DNA of 64,000 bases from Mesorhizobium onobrychidis. GTDB taxonomy: Bacteria; Pseudomonadota; Alphaproteobacteria; Rhizobiales; Rhizobiaceae. The translations under genes were made by a program, and so were the position numbers. Below the pieces are notes generated by a model, which had not been told where the DNA came from, ran no database searches, and saw nothing but the letters and a program-made list of their open reading frames with translations. Where the stretch lies: assembly GCF_024707545.1 (NCBI RefSeq), contig NZ_CP062229.1, positions 6,925,501-6,989,500 on the forward strand, written 5' to 3'. Each line of letters begins with the position of its first letter. The stretch's first letter is position 1. Positions 51,025 through 59,920 of this stretch are shown in pieces.

Positions 51025-52199
51025 GCGATTGCGCTTTGATTTTCAGGAGCCTTGTTTTGCGGAACCACGCAAAGCCGCGCGTAGCAGGCGTTCTCACCCG
51101 TGTAGTTGGCCAGAGCTTGGAGCAATGGGGTAAGGTAGTACTGTTTGATGTGGTCCGGCATCGTCTCCGGACCACCCAGAGACTTCAGTGCCACCTCGAT
51201 CAACTCGATCGCGCGATCTTTGTTGCCGCTCTCGTAATAATATTGAGCGACCGGGACGTACCAACGGAATTTAAGGGGTCCGTCGCCTTGCGGAGGGTTC
51301 AGTGTCAGGATCTGTTCCGAGAGCTTGTCGCCCATTGCGATGCGCTCAGCACGCGGGAGATGGGAGTTGTCCATCGCGGGATCGAAGAGTTGGTTCAGGG
51401 CCATGACCATCCAAGACACGGCCTCGAACTTTTTGTCGATCGCGTCCTCAACTAACTGTCGCAGGGCTGGCAAGCCGGTCTGCATGTCGCGCAGCTTGTG
51501 AAGGAGTAGATCCACATGAGTCTCCCGGAACCCGATATAATCCGGCATCAACGCGAGGCCTTCTTCGATGGCCAAGAGTGCTGCCGTCCAATCCTCGGCC
51601 TGCATCGCCGGCTGAAGTTTGGCATATATCGGTTTGGTCACCGATAGTTCGCGCGCTGTGCGTTGGTTACTAGCGATCCGGCCGATATCGGCCGCTTTGG
51701 CATCATCGCTGCTGCGCCAGCTTCCGTTCAGAACATTCGGTAGAATGTCATCGAGTTCCGACGGGTGTCCGATGAAAGCGATGTGGCCGTCGCGATCAAC
51801 GACGAACGTGGCGGGAATCCCGAGAGAAGAACTGGCTTCCATCCATAGTCTGTTCATTTCGCCGGTGGAATCGAACGCGATCCGATAATTCAGATTCGGG
51901 AACCTCTCGGTCAGCCACGCATCCAACTTGGTCCGCGCCTCGTCCGCGGTTGGAGCCTGTTCGCTAGCTGCGACTCCGACGACCTCAAATCCGCGGTCTT
52001 TATATTTCTCTTTCACTTCCACCAAATGCGGCATGGCAGCCACACAGGGTCCGCACCAAGTCGCCCAAGATTCAACAAGGTACACCTTGCCGGGCTGAAA
52101 GTTGGCGAGGGGCTCGCCACGCAGCCAGTCGTCCACTTTGATCGGAGGAGCCGGGGACTCCATACGCAACACCATGTTGTTCTCCAAAGCTATTCCCAC
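51021..52199 (-). CDS. TlpA-like thioredoxin with C-terminal helical repeats
   Basis: 392 residues. The N-terminal half is a TlpA/ResA-type thioredoxin domain: LRGEPLANFQPGKVYLVESW, active site ATWCGPCVAAMPHL (CGPC near residue 48), GIPATFVVDRDGHIAFIGHP (cis-Pro loop). The C-terminal ~200 residues look TPR-like (AEDWTAALLAIEEGLALMPD, NKDRAIELIEVALKSLG). No signal peptide, so probably cytosolic, unlike classic TlpA. First gene after a NifA/sigma-54 promoter, hence likely expressed in bacteroids. Its end overlaps the next gene. Role in cofactor or redox protein maturation is inference. Confidence 0.82.
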   Translation of the reverse strand: MGIALENNMVLRMESPAPPIKVDDWLRGEPLANFQPGKVYLVESWATWCGPCVAAMPHLVEVKEKYKDRGFEVVGVAASEQAPTADEARTKLDAWLTERFPNLNYRIAFDSTGEMNRLWMEASSSLGIPATFVVDRDGHIAFIGHPSELDDILPNVLNGSWRSSDDAKAADIGRIASNQRTARELSVTKPIYAKLQPAMQAEDWTAALLAIEEGLALMPDYIGFRETHVDLLLHKLRDMQTGLPALRQLVEDAIDKKFEAVSWMVMALNQLFDPAMDNSHLPRAERIAMGDKLSEQILTLNPPQGDGPLKFRWYVPVAQYYYESGNKDRAIELIEVALKSLGGPETMPDHIKQYYLTPLLQALANYTGENACYARLCVVPQNKAPENQSAIA

Positions 52200-52327
52200 A
52201 TCTTTCCTGCCGATAATGCGGAGCTGGTTCTTCTCTCAGAGACGGAATGCACCGGTTAGGAAGACCATCGTTCGTCTTGCCCGTTCGAAATGCGGTCAGC
52301 CCTCATCTTTATTGCCGCATCTCAACT

Positions 52328-52343
52328 AGCAAAGGCCGTGCCA
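52328..52343 (-). promoter_or_regulatory. Sigma-54 promoter of the TlpA-fdxB operon
   Basis: Minus strand TGGCACG-GCCT-TTGCT, a perfect match to the -24/-12 consensus, 129 bp upstream of the TlpA-like gene. Confidence 0.85.
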
Positions 52344-52413
52344 GCGCGCTGGCGCGCGCAGTAACTGTATGGTTAGGCTTGGGAAAAACTCTACGGCACC
52401 TACACGGCCGGTT

Positions 52414-52429
52414 TGTCGTGAATCTGACA
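52414..52429. promoter_or_regulatory. NifA upstream activator site
   Basis: TGTCGTGAATCTGACA fits TGT-N10-ACA exactly and lies about 70 bp upstream of the sigma-54 promoter at 52328-52343. Confidence 0.8.
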
Positions 52430-53117
52430 TGTTTTCTGCCGCTGTTGAGTTGTGGACACGCATCGCTCATGCGTCAGTCGCTTAGGACAGCGAACAGCTT
52501 GGCCGTCTTGCCTGTGGTGAGATTGGCACCGGCTCATCGAGCAGCAGCACTTCGGCGCCCTCGAAGTGCGCGGACGACTGGGTTCCCGCGTGCACCGAAT
52601 GCCTCCCTCGGCCATGGCTGATCTTTTCTCCCAGACCCGAGTTGATTAGCCCAGCGCGTCGGGTGCGAGCCGGATACTGCGTATGCTGTTTCGCTGAACG
52701 CAGAACCAGCATTCGCGATCCGATTTTTCGCCACAGACCTTAGCTTACGAAGCAATGCAGGTTCCACCACTGCGGTGCTCGGCTTAGCATCTGCTCCGCT
52801 CGTGGGCGAAGCGGATGCCGCCGTCGCCATGAGGGGTAAGCCCGACGATGATGATGCGGCCCAGCCTGCTTTTCCCTGCTATTGCCGTCGAGGAGTCCCT
52901 GGATCTCGCCCGGCGCCATGCGTATCAAGCGACATCCGGAAGTGATCCCTCGGCGACACTTAAAACTGCCCCCCTGGTTGATGGAGTGTGGCTCGGTGCC
53001 GGAGTCCACAGGAGGGACCCGCGCGTAGCGGAGCGCCTCCACGCGGCTGGCGGAGCGGAGCGCGGGAGGTACCTGTGGGCCTCCAGGTGCCGGCACGCCG
53101 GGGCGCAAATCTGTCGG
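52430..53117. other. Degraded region between the nif-type operon and IS21 debris
   Basis: About 690 bp. On the minus strand near 52540-52570 GAEVLLLDEP appears in one frame, which could be a Walker B motif from an ABC ATPase, but nothing before or after supports it. Otherwise no pattern. Confidence 0.35.
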
Positions 53118-53405
53118 CTATCGTGCGTCATGAGCCTTCTCCAGGTTGAGGTTGGCTGAGTTGAAGATACCGGCACGGCGCTTCTCGCGCAGGCGGTAGC
53201 TGTCGCCGCGAACGGTGATGACATGGCTGTGATGGAGCAACCGGTCGAGGATGGCTGTGGCCACGACCGGATCGCCGAACACCTCGCCCCATTCGCCGAC
53301 GGACCGGTTCGAGGTGATGAGCAGACTGCCGCGCTCGTAACGTCTGGAGACGAGCTGGAAGAACAGGTGCGCCGCGTTGGGATCGAACGGCAATAAGATC
53401 GCGTA
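53118..53405 (-). pseudogene. istB: IstB C-terminal half (IS21 family)
   Basis: Reads [75 protein letters not shown] to a stop at 53118. This is the end of an IstB ATPase without its Walker A region. Related to the scrap at 1710-1856. Confidence 0.78.
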
Positions 53406-53409
53406 CGGT

Positions 53410-53799
53410 GGGAAAGTGGGCGATCATGCTGGCCATCTCGATCCGGCACTCCTCCTTGCGGGGGAGCGATCAACTGCTTTCCTCATGCCAAAGACGGGTG
53501 CTTTGTGGAGAGCTTTGCTCCGTCTGCCGACGTGATCTCGCCGAACCTAGCGGCTCGCACTGCGCAGGGCCTGCGTCTCCATCCGACGCGATTGTCTCAG
53601 CTGCCGCCTGGGCGTCCGGCCAGTCCGCTGAATGAGCTTGTCCGGTTTGAGGACTCACAGATCCTCCGGTTAAAGGTTCAGCTGAGCAAAGCAAGCAACT
53701 CTCGCCCGGGCATAAGTATCCATTATTCCTTCGCGCGCGAGCAAGGGCTCGCATCATCGCTCACGGAGCTTACTTTCCGCTCCTTGAACCGGTTGCGGG
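53410..53799. other. Unassigned DNA downstream of the hydrazine-type cluster
   Basis: About 390 bp between the IstB remnant and the broken operon gene. Short frames on both strands, no pattern recognised. Confidence 0.35.
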
Positions 53800-54027
53800 T
53801 ATCGGACAGATGGAGGTCGGCCACGACATAGGGATCAGGCGAAAGCGGAAACGCACCATAGATTTCCGACGTTTCCGAAAAGCCACGCCTTGCCCCAGTC
53901 ATCACCAGAGCGGGCGTGAACCTTGTCGCCTAGGTCAAAGCTGTCCAGAAGCGCGGCCGCCGCCGCGTATGGTGGTTTTGCTAGCCTCGTAGACATAGCT
54001 CACAACCCGGATGCCAGGTGTCCTCAT
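53800..54027 (-). pseudogene. Unrecognised gene downstream of the cupin-MetRS gene
   Basis: Its ATG overlaps the cupin-MetRS stop (ATGA), so a further operon gene once existed: MRTPGIRVVSYVYEASKTTI, then in other frames ALLDSFDLGDKVHARSGDDW with GKAWLFGN, then ETSEIYGAFPLSPDPYVVAD with LHLSDTRNRFKERK. At least two shifts. Family not recognised; the tail end is lost in unassigned DNA to about 53410. Confidence 0.45.
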
Positions 54028-56026
54028 ATCGATTTCTGGTGATTGAGAACAGAATTGTCGGATCTGTCGTAGAACCCTAGCACAGGTCCGAGATCAAAGA
54101 TCGTCCCCGGCGCAAGGCGCCGGACGGACGTGGGCCATGTTTCGGTTGAGAGGCCATCGATGCCTCGCGCCAGCGTGCTGGCAAATCGGAGCATCAGCGG
54201 TGGGAGGGTCTGCACCAGGATCGCAGCGGCCGTAGCCTGAAGCGCGAGCGAAGTCCGGGTGCGGGCGGGATAGAGACGTCGCGCCGCTGCATAGTCTTGC
54301 GCCTGACGGTAGATCATGCAATCGCGCACGAAATCGCATGCCTGCGCGGCCGCGCGCCGGACCGAGAAGCCGTCATCCGAATAGGCGCGTTCGATCGCCG
54401 CGCGATGGATCTCTATCCGAGCAAAGAAGGCGCGGTCGGCCGGAGCCCAGTCGCCTGCGTCGGGCACGCGCCACCAAAGTCTTGCTTGATTTCCTGGTCC
54501 AGCCGATCCAGCCAACTCAGCCAGATCCTTTGGAATATCTCGTTCTCGGTGCGGCGTAGCGCGTCCAGCGTGAAGTTCGTCCGTTCACCTTCCGGGCGTG
54601 TCAGGCCCAAATGGAGACGGACGATGTCGACTGTCTTTGGGCCCAGAACCTCCTTGCCCCAGACCGCATAGCCGCGGCTGGTTGAGAACTTCTGGCCGTC
54701 GAGCAGGTAGAACTCGTTCACATGATAGCGAATGCGCGGCGTCCAGTGGGAGAACACCTCGGTATAAAGAGCGGGGTATAGTAGCGCGTGGTAGAAGGAG
54801 TTGTCGAAACCGAAGAAATGGACAATCTGCCAATCATTGCTGGGCATTGCCGCGTTCCAATCGCGACCTAGCAAGCGAGCTAGCGCCTGGATCTTGTAAA
54901 GAAAACCGAAGGCCATCTCCGGCCAAACCCAGATTACCTGCCCTGGGAGCCCTTCCGCCGGCAGGCCCCAGTCCGAGGGGCGGGTAATGGGCACGGAGAA
55001 GTCGCCGCGTTGGCGTACACGCGCGAACAGGTCCATGATCCGAACGGGGGCTCCCGACGCCCTTAATGCCAGTCGATATTATCGTAGCATCGTTCCAGCG
55101 CAAGTTCGGCACGTACCACGGAGCCGACCACCGGCGCCTCGGCCGATTGACGTGCCCGGGCTGCACGCAAGTCGTGACATAGGTTCGGCGAGCCGCATTC
55201 CTCACAGATGTTGCCGCTAGTGAAGCCGCCGCAATCGGGGCAGAGGCCGCTTACATCCGGTTCGTAAAGGTAGTCGCCCGTCACAGCATCGAAGAGCGCA
55301 GGGCTCTGGCGCAGAGCTACCGCCGTGCTGCTCAGAAGACTACGGAAACACGCGGCCTGAAACTCTGCATAACCGTTATCGCCCAACGTCACTTCTTGAC
55401 TGCGAGGTCCACAGCTTCCTACCCGCCACTACGCGGAAGAGATTCGCACCACGCTTGCCCTTTGAGGGCGTCGATTGATCGGCGTCGGCACGCGTGGCGA
55501 CGTAGCTCTGGTAATCGTCGCTTCCAGTCAGGTGATAGGCTTCGGCCCCTTTCATGCGCAGGAAACGTGTGTAGACATCGGCGCCAAAATAAGGGCCAGA
55601 AAGATGCCCTAAATGCAGATCGCCATTAGGCGTCGGTGGCGTGGAAAAGACGAAGATCGGCCGGCGCGGAGTCGCGACCTTCGCAGCGGCATCGAGGGCG
55701 GCCTTGCCTTCACGCCAGTAGACATCGACGAAATTTAGATCTTCGTCCCCATCGTTGCGCAGCACATGCGCTTCAAAAGGATGAAACAGAACGACGTCGC
55801 CGGCTTTGACCGAGATTTCCCCAAGGTCGGTCGTGACCTTGCCCACGCCAGACAGGACCACGAAGGCCTCGATTTCGTCGTGCCGATGGGGCTCGGATGT
55901 GACGCCTGGTCCAACCTTTCCGAATGAAAACCCCGTGCCAGCGCTTCCCGTTCCGAGCGTGGCCATGTCGATGCCGAACGCCCGCGACAACTCCGTTCGA
56001 GAAAACGTGGATTTGCGCATGACCAA
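54024..56026 (-). pseudogene. Cupin-MetRS didomain protein (hydrazine synthetase type), frameshifted
   Basis: N-terminal cupin (about residues 1-105): SEPHRHDEIEAFVVLSG (metal-binding His, His, Glu) and VVLFHPFEAHVLRN. It is fused in frame to a class I synthetase domain like methionyl-tRNA synthetase: IFVFSTPPTPNGDLHLGHLS (HIGH motif), the four-Cys zinc knob CPDCGG...CEECGSPN (about 55196-55252), GFDNSFYHALLYPAL, the KMSKS counterpart KFSTSRGYAVW, and LRRTENEIFQRIWLSWLDRL. In natural-product pathways such fusions (Spb40, Tri28) join N6-hydroxylysine to an amino acid such as glycine, making an N-N bond at ATP cost. About four frameshifts (near 55400, 55070 and 54480, plus a gap) break it. Not a housekeeping MetRS: the cupin fusion and neighbours argue otherwise. 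Confidence 0.85.
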
Positions 56027-56354
56027 CCCAAGCTGTTGAAGAAGTGGGACCTTCGGCTGCTAACACAACAGCCTCTTGTGCACGTTGCGGAGAGAGCCGG
56101 TAGCCCAACCCGTTGCGGCCCCCGCCTGAATAAACTGGCTCTGGCCCCAGGCGGGCGACAACGGGTGCGCCAGTAGCGCTGTAGGCGTCACAGAAGACCG
56201 CCCGGCGACCACCGCACAATCGACATGCCGAAGCGTCGTAAACGGGCTACGGATGATGCTCAAAAAGCCGGCAATCAGAACCCCATGCCCCCTCTCCGCA
56301 TTTTTTTAGCGCTCGATCAGTTTCGTGTGCATGCCTCGTTCGCACCGTGTGAGC

Positions 56355-57134
56355 TCAATCTCGATAAAAAATGCCGTTTGGGGGCTTGAGTTTGTCGAGA
56401 AAGGCCACTTTGCCCTCGGGCGGGTTGAGGGCGCGCTTAAGCACGTTATATTCAGCGCGGATCGGTCCACCGGTTGAAGCACGCTGAAACACCAAGTAGA
56501 GTGTCCGCCGCGAACGATTGCTTTTGTTCGGTAGTGAGTAATGCGGTGCATAATCGTCGAAGATGAAGATGTCGCCCGCCTTCCATACTACGGGTTCCCA
56601 GGAAAACATTTCGGCGACTTCAGGATCGATCACCCCGCCAGCATCCATGGGAAAGACCCCCTTCTTGTGGTTGCCGGGGCTGAAGAAAAGCCCGCCGTTG
56701 TCCGGGTCGGAGTCGTCAATGCCAATCGCAACGACCGCATGGACCATCCGCTCGGGCAGTCTGTGTGGAATGTGGTAAATGTCCTGATGCGGGCGATAGC
56801 CGCCGCTGTCGGGATAGTGGAAAATCAGCAACTCCTTGAGCCTGCGCGAATCTTCGCCAAGCAAGTCCTCGACCGCAGACTGTATGCGCCGATCTTCTAG
56901 GAGCAAACGACGCAATGGATCATGGAAGTCCAGAAAATTCTCGACCTTAGAGGTGATCTTTCGATTGTCCGTCGTTTTCTCGAACCACATGAGCCATTTA
57001 TCATCGCTGACATCCCAGCGTGATACATCTTCAACAAAGCTGGAGATATGTTCCAGAGCTGCGGGATCGAAGAACCTTTCGAGCCTGACATATCCGTCTT
57101 TCTGCCACTTTTCTCTTTGTGCATCAGTCAACAT
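56355..57134 (-). CDS. PhyH-type Fe(II)/2-oxoglutarate dioxygenase
   Basis: 259 residues of the phytanoyl-CoA dioxygenase family. Iron ligands: His and Asp in YRPHQDIYHIPHRLPE (HxD) and the distal His in DDYAPHYSLPN, with Arg for 2-oxoglutarate in NRSRRTLYLVFQ. Start MLTDAQREKWQKDGYVRLER is typical. It lies between the FAD-oxidoreductase remnant and the cupin-MetRS gene on the same strand, so it probably hydroxylates an amino-acid-derived intermediate of that pathway (inference). Intact. Confidence 0.87.
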   Translation of the reverse strand: MLTDAQREKWQKDGYVRLERFFDPAALEHISSFVEDVSRWDVSDDKWLMWFEKTTDNRKITSKVENFLDFHDPLRRLLLEDRRIQSAVEDLLGEDSRRLKELLIFHYPDSGGYRPHQDIYHIPHRLPERMVHAVVAIGIDDSDPDNGGLFFSPGNHKKGVFPMDAGGVIDPEVAEMFSWEPVVWKAGDIFIFDDYAPHYSLPNKSNRSRRTLYLVFQRASTGGPIRAEYNVLKRALNPPEGKVAFLDKLKPPNGIFYRD

Positions 57135-57199
57135 GCGAAAAGCCTCCTGTTGGAAAGACTGGTTGGTCGAACATTCCGGTTAGGGCAATCGGGCGCTGG

Positions 57200-57339
57200 T
57201 CAGGTTGTTGGTCGACGGAAAAAGTACTCCACGGCATATCGGACGACGCTAAGTGCGTCTCGCTCTCCAGCCTCCGCTGCAGTGAAGGCGGAATCATTCC
57301 TTGGATGCCACCGCCAATAATCAGCAGTCGGCCGGTCAT
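57200..57339 (-). pseudogene. FAD-dependent oxidoreductase, internal deletion
   Basis: Starts at 57339, overlapping the lysine hydroxylase stop (ATGA), with MTGRLLIIGGGIQGM, a clear N-terminal FAD-binding motif (GGGIQG). Almost at once it passes, in another frame, into AFTAAEAGERDALSVVRYAV then EYFFRRPTT and a stop at 57200, which reads like the C-terminal end of such an enzyme. So some 300 or more codons were lost between two retained ends. In hydrazine clusters an FAD oxidoreductase (Spb39, Tri27) acts after the cupin-MetRS enzyme; the position here fits. Confidence 0.6.
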
Positions 57340-58640
57340 ATCCCGCTGCCCATTTCTTCTGCGACGGTGTCGGACCAGCTCTCGACAGAGGTAGGGCTGA
57401 TGAAGCCGGGATGCTCGGGGTTGGCGCGCGGCGCGCGCCCCAGAAGACTGTCGAGGATGCGACGCGCTCGCCAGGCCAGCAGGCTTAGATTCGGATCAGC
57501 CAGCCCACGTTGTCCTAGGCTCGCGTTCTGTACGAAGATGCGTCTGTCATGCGGTCCGTCCCAGCACACCGAAAAATCTTCGCGAATAGCCAATTCGTTG
57601 TCGATCTTTTCCAGCCGGTCCGCCATCGGTTCCAAGAAGCCTGGCACCGCGTTCTCGTAACCGGTGGCCAGGATGACGATGTCGGCCGTGACTTCTTCGA
57701 TCTCCTCCATGCCGTGCTGCAGGGTGAGTCTGTGGCCCGCGCCGGCGTTGATGCAGTGCGAGACAGTGCAGCCCGGCCGCAGTGTGATTTCGCATCGGTT
57801 TGGCTCTAGAAACGCGTGGCGGTATAGCGCCTGATAGATCGCGCGCAATGTGCTTTCCGAAATGCCGTCCGAAGCAAGCATGAAGCGCCGCAGGAACAGC
57901 TTGCGCTGCGACTCGCTCATTGCCGCGAAACGATCCGAAAAGCAGGGCATGAACAACTCGTTTGTGAACGGGCTGTTGTCGATGGGCAGGTAGTTTTCGC
58001 GCTGCGAAACCCAAGTGATCGATCGAGGCCGCCGTTCTTTCGTCCGGCCAACAAGGTGCAACAGCACTTCGGCTCCGGACTGTCCCCCGCCGACCACGCA
58101 GACATGCTTTTTGTGCACCTCCGGACAAATGTGCAGTAATTCAGATGAGTGGAACAGGTTGCGTCCAGTCCAGCCCTGAAACTGAGGCGGAATATGCGCC
58201 TGCTTGCCAATGCCGACCGCGACGTTCCTGGCGCCGAGAACCGCGTTATCGGTGCGAACCCGAAACTCGCCGTCAAAGCGGATTTCGCGCACCGTCTCGC
58301 CGCCGCGGACGAGCGGATTCCTTTGGAAGGTCCAGTTCAGGTATTGCTCGAACTCAGTTCTGAGCACAGCCTCGAACTGTGCATTCAGGAAGTGGTACAG
58401 ACGCCCGTTCTCGTGCAGGTAGTTTACGAAAGTGTAGGCTGATCGCGGATTCACCAGCATGACCAGATCCTTGAAGTGGCTGACCTGGAGCTCCGAGGAA
58501 TCGAATGCGCTGCCTGGGTGCCAGCGGAAGTCGACTTGCCGATCCAAGAACAGTGCCCCTTGCCCAATTTGCTCGTGTATCTGACACGCCAGGCTCAAAT
58601 TGGAAGGCCCAGCACCCACTCCAACGCAAGAGAGTTCCAC
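57336..58640 (-). CDS. Lysine N6-hydroxylase family flavin monooxygenase
   Basis: Flavin-dependent N-hydroxylating monooxygenase of the IucD/SidA type. The GTG at 58640 is chosen because AGGAGAAAGG precedes it and it gives 434 residues, the usual length. FAD site VGVGAGPSNLSLACQ (from residue ~6), LQVSHFKDLVMLVNPRSAYT, NADPH site VCVVGGGQSGAEVLLHL, substrate loop LPIDNSPFTNELF, and C-terminal IVILATGYENAVP and DPNLSLLAWRARR. It hydroxylates the side-chain amine of lysine (or ornithine). Next to a cupin-MetRS gene, N6-hydroxylysine for N-N bond formation is the likely role, not siderophore synthesis. Intact. Confidence 0.9.
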   Translation of the reverse strand: MELSCVGVGAGPSNLSLACQIHEQIGQGALFLDRQVDFRWHPGSAFDSSELQVSHFKDLVMLVNPRSAYTFVNYLHENGRLYHFLNAQFEAVLRTEFEQYLNWTFQRNPLVRGGETVREIRFDGEFRVRTDNAVLGARNVAVGIGKQAHIPPQFQGWTGRNLFHSSELLHICPEVHKKHVCVVGGGQSGAEVLLHLVGRTKERRPRSITWVSQRENYLPIDNSPFTNELFMPCFSDRFAAMSESQRKLFLRRFMLASDGISESTLRAIYQALYRHAFLEPNRCEITLRPGCTVSHCINAGAGHRLTLQHGMEEIEEVTADIVILATGYENAVPGFLEPMADRLEKIDNELAIREDFSVCWDGPHDRRIFVQNASLGQRGLADPNLSLLAWRARRILDSLLGRAPRANPEHPGFISPTSVESWSDTVAEEMGSGI

Positions 58641-58651
58641 TTGCCTTTCTC

Positions 58652-59043
58652 CTATAGGTGCTTCCCAATTAGGCGATCTTCGCGGGGAATATTGGCTATC
58701 GGCTTCACGCTCCACGCGGGCATTCTCGACTGCGGTGCCGCTGGATTTGCTTGATTTTCTCCCCGCTTTCGTGTGGTCGGCTGTGAAGCCCATGGATCCC
58801 AGCCAAGTGATGAGATCGACACTGATGCCGGCGAGTTGTGGGGCGTGGGCGGGATCGACGTAGCTCCTCTCGCTTCGATGATGATCGCGTCTCGGTCAGC
58901 GAGATGCTTTCGAACCTTATTCCGTGTTTTAATCGGGCGCAGTCGCCCGCCTTCGACATGATGCGCGGACCTTTGACCGGCTTGGGGATCAGCGAGGACG
59001 CGATCTCGAATGCGGTACAGCATTTTTCCGTGAGCCTAATCAT
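58652..59043 (-). pseudogene. Unrecognised first gene of the cluster, frameshifted
   Basis: An ATG at 59043 lies about 35 bp downstream of a sigma-54-like promoter: MIRLTEKCCTAFEIASSLIP. Reading frames then change; AIIIEARGAT in one and YVDPAHAPQLAGISVDLITW with LGSMGF in another look coding. About 130 residues in all, ending just before the lysine hydroxylase. I do not recognise it; a small carrier-type protein is possible but not shown. Confidence 0.4.
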
Positions 59044-59078
59044 AAGAGGACATCCGCTGATGTGTTCGGAAGATTCTC

Positions 59079-59094
59079 TGCATCGAACGTGCCA
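59079..59094 (-). promoter_or_regulatory. Sigma-54-like promoter of the hydrazine-type cluster
   Basis: Minus strand TGGCACG-TTCG-ATGCA: the -24 block is perfect and the -12 GC is kept at the correct spacing; one base differs (ATGC for TTGC). No exact TGT-N10-ACA site was found upstream, though TGT...ACA occur 18 bases apart at about 59132-59155. It points at the whole minus-strand cluster. Confidence 0.5.
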
Positions 59095-59437
59095 GAAGGA
59101 AATTATCATGAAAGCAATGGGTAGCTGGTTTGTGATCCCGTCGGTTATCCGACATTGAGGGGAACCTTCCGCCGGCGGCCGATTTACAACGTCGCTGTCA
59201 TCTTGCCGCTAGGGCTAATAGGCCAGCTCCGCACCGGAAATTAGGGACGCCGGCAACCCAAGTTTACGGACTGTGGCGCGGAAACGGCTCTTGCCACCTC
59301 CTCGAAGCGCGAATCTGAAAAAGACGCCTTCGGAAGGCGCGGCCTCCAGGAGGTCTCTCCCGTCTTGCGAAAGATCGAGGCGAGATTCGGATGCCTTCTT
59401 CACTCACTCGAGGCGCAGCACTAAAGATGGTCACACA
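59095..59437. other. Stretch without a recognisable gene
   Basis: About 340 bp between the cluster promoter and a noeL scrap. Short frames only. Confidence 0.35.
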
Positions 59438-59656
59438 GCTATGTCGGGGGCATGTATGTGGCCCATCCTGCAGCATCACGAGCCTGACGATTTTGCCCTC
59501 GCGACCGGCGAGACGCATTCGGTCCGCAGCTTTGTCGAGGCTGCCGTCAGGAGGTTCGGGAAGGAGATATTCCGGGAAGGCGAAGGCGTTGAAGGTGGGC
59601 CGCGAACGCAGGAACAACCTGGCACTGATCCAAATAGACAAACGTTTGTTTCGGGC
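59438..59656 (+). pseudogene. noeL: noeL fragment (second partial copy)
   Basis: About 70 codons matching the C-terminal part of noeL at 42630-42850: [35 protein letters not shown], and, after a shift, LALIQIDKR. It is diverged from the main copy, so an older or separately acquired piece. It ends exactly where an acdS piece of opposite orientation begins. Confidence 0.78.
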
Positions 59657-59920
59657 CGTACCTCTGCTCCCATGATCCGCTCAAGAGAAAATGTCGCCGA
59701 CCCGGTCGTAGTCTGCATCCTCATGCGGACCCAGCTCTCCTGAAGTAGACGACATCTCATGCCGATCTTGGCGGCAACCGTCGCGATCATACAGTTTGGA
59801 CTGCCAGTCCGCGATGGAGACAAGTGTGTCGACATCTGACGTGGTCGCGTCAGGAATGGCGTATTGAGCTTACGCCGCTTGTTTTCGCCGAATGCAAGAT
59901 TGCCGTTGCCGAGAAGCCCC
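59657..59920 (-). pseudogene. acdS: acdS fragment (third partial copy)
   Basis: Recognisable in shifted frames as GNLAFGENKRRKLN, ATVAAKIGMRCRLLQESWV and [10 protein letters not shown], corresponding to residues ~42-125 of ACC deaminase. Several indels; no function. Joined tail-to-tail with the noeL fragment at about 59657. Confidence 0.78.

Noticed and set aside
51690..51720. Sigma-54-like TGGCATC-ATCG-CTGC within the TlpA-like gene
   Set aside because: Lies inside a coding region, pointing away from any start, with a mismatch in the -12 block.
52500..52580. ABC transporter ATPase from GAEVLLLDEP on the minus strand
   Set aside because: A single ten-residue match with no Walker A, signature or flanking similarity in any frame.
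54024..56026. Housekeeping methionyl-tRNA synthetase
   Set aside because: The N-terminal cupin fusion, unusual KFSTSR motif and N-hydroxylase/PhyH neighbours fit the hydrazine synthetase type instead.
57336..58640. Siderophore biosynthesis locus from the lysine N-hydroxylase
   Set aside because: No IucA/IucC-type synthetase, NRPS or TonB receptor is nearby; neighbours point to N-N bond chemistry.
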